DNA of 62,141 bases from CABMGU01 sp964508495 (GTDB lineage: Archaea; Nanobdellota; Nanobdellia; Woesearchaeales; ARS49). This document shows, one piece after another, positions 56,219 through 62,141 of this stretch; position 1 is the stretch's first letter, and the number at the start of each line of letters is the position of its first letter. Under the pieces are notes generated by a model that saw only the letters and a program-made list of their open reading frames with translations, was not told the origin of the DNA and searched no databases. The stretch spans positions 1 through 62,141 of the forward strand of contig CAZDUA010000031.1 of NCBI GenBank assembly GCA_964508495.1. The letters are read 5' to 3'. Made by a program: the position numbers and the translations under genes.

Positions 56219-57863
56219 GTGAGAGAACTTCGTATACGATTAGTTCTTTTTCTTTGCCTTTAACTTTTAACGGCTCTAATTTCTTGACTTCAACTTTGTC
56301 TTTTATGAGTTTGTATGTTGACTCTGTGATCATTATTTGTCCGCCTGATGCTGTTCCGCTTAGTCGTGATGATGTGTTTACTGTGTCGCCTATTGCTGTG
56401 AATTCTTGTCTTTGTTTGCTTCCCATGTTTCCTACGACTGCTGGTCCTGAGCAGATTCCTATTCCTAAGTTAATCTTTGGCATGTCTTTTCTGTGTTGTG
56501 TTTTTAGTCCTTCTTGGATTTCCAGCGCGCATTTTACTGCTTTGTAAGCGTGGTCTTTGTCTGGCAGAGGCGATCCCCATACTGCGAATAGTGCATCGCC
56601 AACATATTTGTCAAGCGTGCCTTCATGCTTGAAAATCAAGTCCGTCATGTCTCCGAAATAGTGGTTGAGGAATGAGATGACTTGGTGCGGAGTCATTTTT
56701 TCTGATAGAGATGTAAATCCTCTTATGTCTGCGAACATTGCTGTGATTTCTCTTTCTACTCCTCCTAGTTCTATTGATTTTTCGCTTTTTAGGAGGTGTG
56801 TTACTACGTCTTTTGAGACGTATCTGCCGAATAGTCCGAGTATGTGTTTTTTGTGTTTTGCTTCGCTTGCTGCAACGTATGCTGTTGTTGTAAGCGATGT
56901 TATGCCTAGTGTTAATATTGGGTAAACTAGGTTGAGGATGATGCCTTTGTCGAAATAATAGATTGCTATTCCAATGTAAATTATTGTTACTGCAAAGAGT
57001 ATTGCTGCGCTTTTCCAGACGTTTAGTATTGTTAAAAGAATTCCTGTGATTATTGAGAGAACCAGTATTACTATTATTAGTGATGTTAGTTTTTGGTGCG
57101 TGAGATATTGTTTTGTGAGTATTGTTTGTACCGCGCTCGCGTGGATTTCTACTCCCGGCATTCTCTGCCCTTGTGATGTCGGGACTAAATAGTCATCGTG
57201 CAGGTCTGGTGCTGTTGCGCCGATGAAGATTATTGCGTTTTCGAATTCGCTTTCAGGTATTTTTCCGTTTATGACGTCTGATGCCGAGTATCTTTTGTAT
57301 ACTCCTGGTTTTGAGGCAAAGTTTACTAATAGTTTTTGTTGTGGTATTGTTAGCTCTCGTCCAACGTATTCTTGTGCTGCCTGCAAGGCCAGTGATGGCT
57401 GTTCGTTTAGTTTGACTGGTATGTTTCTGCCTATTCCGTCTTGGTCTGTGTAAACGTTTACCATTCCTGTTGGTATGTTCTCAAATCCCGACGTTGGAAT
57501 AAGCTCTGTTTTTCTCGTGAAGTCGTACTCTCTTGCAATTATCACGTTGCCCGCTTGTCTCATTGATTCGCCCAATGCTTTGTCGTCTTCTGTTGGTTCA
57601 AAGAAGGCGATATCAAAAGCAACAACTTTCGCTTGCCCAGTATGGTTTAGAAGTTTGATGAATTCTGCTCTTGGCCATGGCCATCTTCCGATTTCTTGTA
57701 GGCTTTTGTCATCGATTGTTATTATTTTAATATTTTCTAGTGCTTTGTTTCCTCCGTATAACGTGTCTGTTACTCGTAAGTTCCACGTGTAGAAGAAGCC
57801 TGCTTTTGCAAGAATTATCAGGAGTATTCCTGTCAGCAGTGCCACTATTATGGCGCGTTTCAT
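56208..57863 (-). CDS. CHASE2-domain class III adenylate cyclase
   Basis: 551 residues: N-terminal membrane helix, CHASE2 sensor domain outside the cell (about 25-265), three membrane helices (about 270-350) and a cyclase domain (about 360-550). The metal-binding Asp residues in FADIRGFT (about 376) and YVGDALFAVWG (about 420), substrate Lys in LDKYVGD, and GDTVNTSSRL with the adenine-specifying Asp, Asn and Arg are present, so activity on ATP is likely. Such proteins are mainly bacterial. It follows a FecR-domain gene with 4 bases of overlap, as in many bacterial CHASE2-FecR pairs. Confidence 0.92.
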   Translation of the reverse strand: MKRAIIVALLTGILLIILAKAGFFYTWNLRVTDTLYGGNKALENIKIITIDDKSLQEIGRWPWPRAEFIKLLNHTGQAKVVAFDIAFFEPTEDDKALGESMRQAGNVIIAREYDFTRKTELIPTSGFENIPTGMVNVYTDQDGIGRNIPVKLNEQPSLALQAAQEYVGRELTIPQQKLLVNFASKPGVYKRYSASDVINGKIPESEFENAIIFIGATAPDLHDDYLVPTSQGQRMPGVEIHASAVQTILTKQYLTHQKLTSLIIVILVLSIITGILLTILNVWKSAAILFAVTIIYIGIAIYYFDKGIILNLVYPILTLGITSLTTTAYVAASEAKHKKHILGLFGRYVSKDVVTHLLKSEKSIELGGVEREITAMFADIRGFTSLSEKMTPHQVISFLNHYFGDMTDLIFKHEGTLDKYVGDALFAVWGSPLPDKDHAYKAVKCALEIQEGLKTQHRKDMPKINLGIGICSGPAVVGNMGSKQRQEFTAIGDTVNTSSRLSGTASGGQIMITESTYKLIKDKVEVKKLEPLKVKGKEKELIVYEVLSLKD

Positions 57864-58678
57864 TTAAGTTTTGCTTTTATGCGTTTTATTTCTTTAGTCA
57901 GCATGTATGCGCGTTTTGCTTTTGGCTTCATCATGCTTGGCACTTCTTGGTAGAGTTTGTCTTCGTCTTGCCTGCCTTCATCTATTTCGTTGAGGTCGTG
58001 CTGTATTCTTTCTTGGTTATAGCCTTTGCCTTCTGCTGCTTTCATCAACATTTTGTTCTTCTTGATTTCTCGTGCTCTGAGCTTTTGCAGAATTTTGACG
58101 TACTTGCCACCAAATTCTTGGAACTTTTGCATTTGCGCTTCCGTCATGTCTTGTTCTTCCATTGTTTTCAGCATGCGTTTCATCTTTTGGACTTTGTGCC
58201 TTTCAGCTTTGTCTCGTTGTCCGTAATCGACTTCTCCGTCTGCAACTTCCAGTTCTTCGTCGTTAATCATGAATTCTGTTCCTCGCACTGTTGCTACTGT
58301 GCTTGGAGTTTCTATTGTGTATTCTGATATTCCTGATAATTTTGTAACTTTGTTCCAAGTCTCTCCTGCGAGTTGTGTGACTTTGACTTTGTCTTTGCTT
58401 ACAATGTCTAGTTGCACTTGGCTGTTCGGCTGCAAGTGCATTATTTCTCCTTCGTAGAATACTACTGTTGCTTCTCCACTTGTTGTTTTGACTTGTGTTC
58501 CTTGTGATAGTTCCATTTCATCTGCGCCTGGCTCCCAGCCTGCTCCTGTGTTGACTTCCACATTTCCGCTTTCAACGTATAATATTGCGGCTGTTGCTGG
58601 TTTTGGTGCGACTACAAAAAAGTAGAATCCGCCTGTAATTAGCAGGATTATCAGTGCTGCGCTGATGAGCTTCTTCAT
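57860..58678 (-). CDS. FecR-domain membrane protein, partner of the cyclase
   Basis: 272 residues. A short N-terminal helix (about 4-26) is followed by the FecR core with EYTIETPSTVATVRGTEF (about 121-138), then charged helices. FecR-like domains in bacteria sit on the outer face and transmit signals to cytoplasmic partners. The gene is coupled to the CHASE2 cyclase and is divergent from a second FecR gene 73 bases away. Confidence 0.85.
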   Translation of the reverse strand: MKKLISAALIILLITGGFYFFVVAPKPATAAILYVESGNVEVNTGAGWEPGADEMELSQGTQVKTTSGEATVVFYEGEIMHLQPNSQVQLDIVSKDKVKVTQLAGETWNKVTKLSGISEYTIETPSTVATVRGTEFMINDEELEVADGEVDYGQRDKAERHKVQKMKRMLKTMEEQDMTEAQMQKFQEFGGKYVKILQKLRAREIKKNKMLMKAAEGKGYNQERIQHDLNEIDEGRQDEDKLYQEVPSMMKPKAKRAYMLTKEIKRIKAKLK

Positions 58679-58751
58679 ATGCCCTGGTTAAGACGGGAGG
58701 TTTAAAAAGCTTTGCAGAAATAATATATAGTTAGGTGCATTATGTCTTCTG
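58679..58751. promoter_or_regulatory. Divergent promoter between two FecR genes
   Basis: Minus strand GCTTTTTAAACC (about 58701-58712) and plus strand AATAATATATAG (about 58719-58730) are TATA-like elements about 25 bases from each ATG. The region contains GGGAGG (58694-58699), unlikely to be a ribosome-binding site because of orientation. Confidence 0.45.
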
Positions 58752-59858
58752 ATGCGAACTTACGTATTGCTGCTATTATTTTTGCTGGCTTGTGCTCCTG
58801 CGCACCAGCCTGTTGTTAATGAGACTTCTGAGAAGAAGATGGAGTCTCTTGCAACTCTTGCCGTTCATAGCGGTGAGGTTTTTGTTAATGATGGTTCTGC
58901 TTCTGCGGGCATGGATTTGCACGCTGGTGATATTATTAAGACCATGGCTAAGTCAAAGGCCTCTGTTGTGTTTTTTGACAGTTCTGTTTTGAGGTTGGAC
59001 GAGAATACTGAGATTGTTGTAAAGAAGCTTGCTAAGGGCAGTGTTGATTTGAAGCAGAGTGCTGGCCAGACTTGGTCTCGTGTTTTGAAGCTTAGCGGCA
59101 TTCAGGAATATACGATTGAGACTCCTAATACTGTTGCTACTGTTCGCGGCACTGGTTTTGCAGTCAAGGTTTCCGACGGTGATACTAAGGTCATGGTTAA
59201 AGAGGGTAAAGTCCGTGTCGTTTCTTTTGAAGAGAATGTCATGGTTGCTGAAGCTATGGTTACTGAGAATATGGGGATGATTGTGACTGATGAAGCTCCT
59301 TCTGAAATGGAAATGGAGTTCATGGGAGCTGAATCTTGGGTTGATGAGAATTTTGCTGCTGATGACGAGTTCATTGATGAAGTCGTGCATGATTATATGG
59401 AAGAAAATTCTGAATTGTTCGCTAAGATGAATTTGACTGCTGAGGAGATGGAAGCGAGTGTTGAGGATTTTGCTACCGGCCAAGTTGATGAGATTGGAGA
59501 AATTGCTGAAGAACCTGTTGAGGAAGTTATTGAGCAACCAGAAGAGGTTGTTGAAGAGCCAATTGCTGACGTTCCAGCCGAGGATTTGCCTGAAGAGCCT
59601 CTCTGCAAGGATTTATGTGGAGATGGGGTCTGTGCAGAGATAGTCTGTTTGGCAATTGGTTGTCCGTGCGCTGAAACTCCGGATTCATGTCCGCAGGACT
59701 GTAAGCAGATAAGTTTTGACATAACCAATTTCGACGAGTGCGCCAGGGCAGGGTTTCCGATAATGGAATCCTACCCGCGCCAGTGCAGGAGTTCTGATGG
59801 AAGGACTTTTGTTGAAGAGCCGGTTCATAACGAGCCTCCAGCCAATTCAGTGGTCTAA
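58752..59858 (+). CDS. FecR-domain lipoprotein with acidic and Cys-rich C-terminal regions
   Basis: 368 residues. Lipobox LLAC (Cys14). FecR core at about 35-165 with EYTIETPNTVATVRGTGF, nearly identical to the divergent gene. A Glu/Pro-rich stretch (about 245-285) leads to a Cys-rich region (CKDLCGDGVCAE, about 286-298) and the C-terminal CARAGFPIMESYPRQC motif seen in bacterial lipoproteins. It is probably an extracytoplasmic sensor. The two FecR proteins look like diverged duplicates. Confidence 0.8.
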   Translation: MRTYVLLLLFLLACAPAHQPVVNETSEKKMESLATLAVHSGEVFVNDGSASAGMDLHAGDIIKTMAKSKASVVFFDSSVLRLDENTEIVVKKLAKGSVDLKQSAGQTWSRVLKLSGIQEYTIETPNTVATVRGTGFAVKVSDGDTKVMVKEGKVRVVSFEENVMVAEAMVTENMGMIVTDEAPSEMEMEFMGAESWVDENFAADDEFIDEVVHDYMEENSELFAKMNLTAEEMEASVEDFATGQVDEIGEIAEEPVEEVIEQPEEVVEEPIADVPAEDLPEEPLCKDLCGDGVCAEIVCLAIGCPCAETPDSCPQDCKQISFDITNFDECARAGFPIMESYPRQCRSSDGRTFVEEPVHNEPPANSVV

Positions 59859-59890
59859 TTTTCCTCACTTTGTAGTAGTTACTTCAGTAA

Positions 59891-59900
59891 GCTTTATAAA
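59891..59900 (+). promoter_or_regulatory. TATA box for the coiled-coil gene pair
   Basis: GCTTTATAAA, about 23-32 bases before the ATG at 59923, consistent with a leaderless transcript. Confidence 0.5.
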
Positions 59901-59922
59901 GCGTAAATGATAATCTGGTCTT

Positions 59923-61152
59923 ATGGGGAACGGGAAAAAGGACGATAAAGTAAAGGTTAAGCCTGACTGGGAAATCAGGCTTACGCAAGCTCTTCAGCAG
60001 GTTGACGAACTTCCGGAAGATGCTTGCAGGATGCTTCTTAAACAATACTTTAGTTTGATGCATGAAGGAATGGCTGCTGATGAGTTCCAACAGCTCAGTT
60101 TTGACCAGGCGTTTAAGCAGTACAATGGAGTCACAATTGATGATTTCATAAATAACAACCAGGGGAAGTCCGCTGGAGAAATTGTTAAGGGAATGGTTCA
60201 GCACGTCAGAGAGATTACCAGAAGGTATATGGCGCCTTGGTGGCCTTTGAGCATCTACACGGAGAATGGTAATTTGGGAACTCCTCCTACTGACGCGCCT
60301 CCGATTGTTCAGAAAGTCTGGAGTAATCTAGGTGGTCTTTTGCTGCAGATAGCACAGCATGGCGGAATTAGCAACGAGGTGCGTATTGCTTCTGAGGTTG
60401 GTAAACGAACTGGGGCGTTTGAGAAAAGAATCAGAGAGCAGGACGTACAAATTGCACAATTAGGAGACGAAAAAGTAACTGCCTTGGAAGCTGCTGATGC
60501 TGCAAAATTACTGGCAGACATTAAAGAGGCTCAAATTGTAGCACAATCAAAGGTGTACAATAGTACTAGGACAGAATTGGACGCTGCCGGAATAGAACTT
60601 TCAAAGAAGGCCACGAGGATTCAGAATTTGGAGGATCAAGTTGGAAAATTGCAAGGTGAAACTGGCCGTCTTGGAACTGAATTGACTGGCGCTCAAACTT
60701 TGGCTGGAACTCAGCAGGCGCGTGCCGATAATGCTGAAACTCTTGCTGGAACTCAGCAGGCGCGTGCTGATACTGCGGAAAGGCATGCTCTTGCTAATTA
60801 CAAGCGTTCTGTAAAGGCTGAGAAAAATTACAAGTCTGAGAATAGGAAGAAGAGAGCCGGAGTGCTTGGTTTTGTTGCTGCTTCATTGTTGTGTGTTTAC
60901 TTGATTCAAAATCCTATTAAATCACAGGCCCCGCCAATAAAAGAAAAGCCTGCAGTTGTTATTCAACAGTCTGTTGATGAAAAGCACGAGTATGTTGGCA
61001 ACATTTTTATTGCGAGGTATGGAAGCGAAGTTTACAGGATGTCTTTGAAGAAGGCTGATGAAATTTTTGCTCAGATGGAGAAGGACGGCAAAGGTTCTAC
61101 TCCGGACGAGCGCAGGGATTATTTCAGGAAACAGGAGAAACATATTAAATGA
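59923..61152 (+). CDS. Coiled-coil protein with C-terminal-half membrane helix
   Basis: 409 residues. An N-terminal globular region (1-130), a long coiled coil (about 160-300), a tandem repeat of TLAGTQQARA(D/T)xAE (about 259-286), a single membrane helix (about 312-328; GVLGFVAASLLCVYL) and a polar C-terminal domain of about 80 residues. No family recognised. The gene overlaps the next by 4 bases (ATGA), and the next protein has the same general plan. Confidence 0.6.
   Translation: MGNGKKDDKVKVKPDWEIRLTQALQQVDELPEDACRMLLKQYFSLMHEGMAADEFQQLSFDQAFKQYNGVTIDDFINNNQGKSAGEIVKGMVQHVREITRRYMAPWWPLSIYTENGNLGTPPTDAPPIVQKVWSNLGGLLLQIAQHGGISNEVRIASEVGKRTGAFEKRIREQDVQIAQLGDEKVTALEAADAAKLLADIKEAQIVAQSKVYNSTRTELDAAGIELSKKATRIQNLEDQVGKLQGETGRLGTELTGAQTLAGTQQARADNAETLAGTQQARADTAERHALANYKRSVKAEKNYKSENRKKRAGVLGFVAASLLCVYLIQNPIKSQAPPIKEKPAVVIQQSVDEKHEYVGNIFIARYGSEVYRMSLKKADEIFAQMEKDGKGSTPDERRDYFRKQEKHIK
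60697..60780 (+). repeat. 42-base tandem duplication inside the coiled-coil gene
   Basis: Two adjacent 42-base units (60697-60738 and 60739-60780) encode TLAGTQQARADNAE and TLAGTQQARADTAE. They differ at 5 of 42 bases, mostly silent changes, so the duplication is not very recent. The unit length of 14 residues corresponds to two heptads, so it keeps the coiled-coil phase. Confidence 0.8.
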
Positions 61153-62141
61153 GTGAACCGAACAAGTATGATGGGGATTCCACTGAAAGGCCAGGTCAGA
61201 GAGATACTGAGAAGGTTTGGGCGGAGTTGGAGCCTGAAGGTCTTGAAGAGGACGTTTCAGACCTTATGCCTACAAGCACAGAGCGTGAATTGCAGCAAGC
61301 GCATGCGGATTTGACTGTTTTAAAGAAACTCAACGAGGGTTTGGAAGGAAGGGTGAACTCTTTGGACGCGGATAATTTGCAGTTAAGTGCGGGAAATGAG
61401 TGGATGTATGATGCCGCTAAGGCGTTGTGTGATTCGATAGTTGTTCATTATGAAAGTTTGAGGGCTTCAGGAGTTTCTCATAATGCATTGGAGCAAATTA
61501 ATCTTGAAGTATCTAGAACTTCAAAACTACTTTCAAAGCTAATCGAAGACAGCAATAACAAGGAATGGCTGCAAAGGCGCGATGACTTGATTAAGACTGC
61601 TGAAGATGCTAGAAAAAAGGTTGAAGATTACCAGAAGCAAATTTCTGTTTTGCAGGATGAGCTTGAAGCTTCTCATGAGCGCACTAAGACTGTTGACGTA
61701 ATTGCTACCGAGCGTGATCAATTGCAGGCGCGCATCAATGAATTGGAAGCTGCAGTAAAAAAACCTTCAGGTGTTGATGCAGACGAGTATGACAGTATTT
61801 CTGCTGACCGCGCAATTTTGCAGTTGCAGGTTTCTGAGCTTGAGCAGAATCTTGCTTTGAAGTCTGATATTTTTAACAAGAATGCCAAATCAATGGCAAA
61901 TAAGTATACCGAGAGTCTTGCTGATAATGCTGCTTTGAAGGAAGTGAATGAAAAGCTTGCAAAAGAAAATAGTTATTTGGACCACCAGAATGTCACACAA
62001 CAGCAGATTGTTTCCGATAATGATAAAAGATGGAGTGCTAAATTTGAAAGGTCAAGAACTGTTGGGCAAAGGAAAGGCATTGCAGGAATTGTCGGCACTC
62101 TTGCCGCTTCTTTAGTTGCGGGTTTTGTTTATTTTAATGGT
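61149..62141 (+). CDS. Coiled-coil membrane protein, C-terminal part outside window
   Basis: Partial: the frame from the ATG at 61149 is open to the end of the window (331 codons). The first 45 residues are acidic (DGDSTERPGQRDTEK), followed by a continuous coiled coil (about 45-300), then a membrane helix starting near 312 (GIAGIVGTLAASLVAGFVYF). The plan of head, coiled coil, basic segment (GQRKG) and membrane helix resembles the preceding gene product (RKKRAGVLG then helix). No family recognised. Confidence 0.65.
   Translation, partial: MSEPNKYDGDSTERPGQRDTEKVWAELEPEGLEEDVSDLMPTSTERELQQAHADLTVLKKLNEGLEGRVNSLDADNLQLSAGNEWMYDAAKALCDSIVVHYESLRASGVSHNALEQINLEVSRTSKLLSKLIEDSNNKEWLQRRDDLIKTAEDARKKVEDYQKQISVLQDELEASHERTKTVDVIATERDQLQARINELEAAVKKPSGVDADEYDSISADRAILQLQVSELEQNLALKSDIFNKNAKSMANKYTESLADNAALKEVNEKLAKENSYLDHQNVTQQQIVSDNDKRWSAKFERSRTVGQRKGIAGIVGTLAASLVAGFVYFNG

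Noticed and set aside
1..62141. tRNA, rRNA, CRISPR arrays and insertion sequences
   Set aside because: I found no cloverleaf-like sequence, rRNA segment, regular spacer-repeat array or transposase-like gene by eye. A tRNA or snoRNA-style search was not run.

Overview
The window is a gene-dense, moderately AT-rich piece of an archaeal chromosome. Archaeal markers are ribosomal protein L15e, a family B DNA polymerase, an Lhr-type superfamily 2 helicase, a COG1407 metallophosphoesterase, the short archaeal form of triosephosphate isomerase, an AbrB-PhoU regulator, DUF3467, and TATA-box promoters with short or absent leaders. Mixed in are genes of bacterial type: FabH-like ketoacyl synthase, GpsA, a PlsC-like acyltransferase, DnaK/DnaJ/GrpE, a CHASE2-adenylate cyclase with FecR proteins, and cold-shock protein. 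This mixture, the tiny intergenic spaces, the four Hanks-type kinases and the large Asn/Thr/Ser-rich surface proteins suggest a DPANN archaeon of the Woesearchaeota/Pacearchaeota kind. That placement is inference; no rRNA gene is present.

Layout. 1-2.8 kb (minus): end of a metallophosphoesterase, stand-alone AICAR formyltransferase preceded by a 54-residue protein matching only the C-terminus of GMP synthetase, LEA14-like protein, DUF84 NTPase. 2.9-4.9 kb: PlsC-like acyltransferase, superoxide dismutase, cupin. 4.9-8.6 kb (minus): a tightly packed seven-gene operon of two small membrane proteins, a zinc ribbon, an Lrp regulator, GTP cyclohydrolase II, OMP decarboxylase and a guanylate-kinase-like protein fused to a zinc domain. 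8.8-12.6 kb: PhoU regulator and two overlapping kinases. 12.7-17.9 kb (minus): FabH-like protein, GpsA, Lhr helicase. 18-23.7 kb: several uncharacterised genes, an M50 protease pair, a winged-helix/membrane-protein pair. 23.7-27.3 kb (minus): grpE-dnaK-(52-residue membrane protein)-dnaJ. 27.4-29.3 kb: DUF3467, HTH regulator with a remnant copy of its tail, YdeI-like protein, cold-shock protein. 29.4-38.4 kb (minus): a 1907-residue surface protein, a lipoprotein and a membrane-anchored kinase. 38.5-42.7 kb (minus): L15e, zinc ribbon, DNA polymerase B with a tandem receiver protein. 42.8-47 kb (plus): zinc ribbon, NYN RNase, thioredoxin, triosephosphate isomerase, then a fourth kinase. 47-54.7 kb: SpoIIM and Ig-like surface protein, signal peptidase-like protein, and an operon of two pilin-like proteins with a Cys-rich lipoprotein. 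54.8-62.1 kb: RecB-like nuclease, CHASE2 cyclase with two divergent FecR proteins, and two overlapping coiled-coil membrane proteins, the second cut by the window edge.

Themes. Envelope and signalling genes dominate: four Hanks kinases (one with a degenerate catalytic loop), a cyclase, a double receiver, FecR sensors, lipoproteins, pilin-like proteins and giant adhesin-like proteins. Three bacterial-type acyl/glycerol-3-phosphate lipid genes occur in this archaeal context. Seven of eight convergent gene pairs overlap at their 3' ends. The most distinctive non-coding signals are a 5' leader upstream of the pilin-like operon in which one pyrimidine tract can pair either with a decoy or with the ribosome-binding site, and two back-to-back perfect hairpins at 53.99-54.08 kb. 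I saw no tRNA, rRNA, CRISPR array or insertion sequence.
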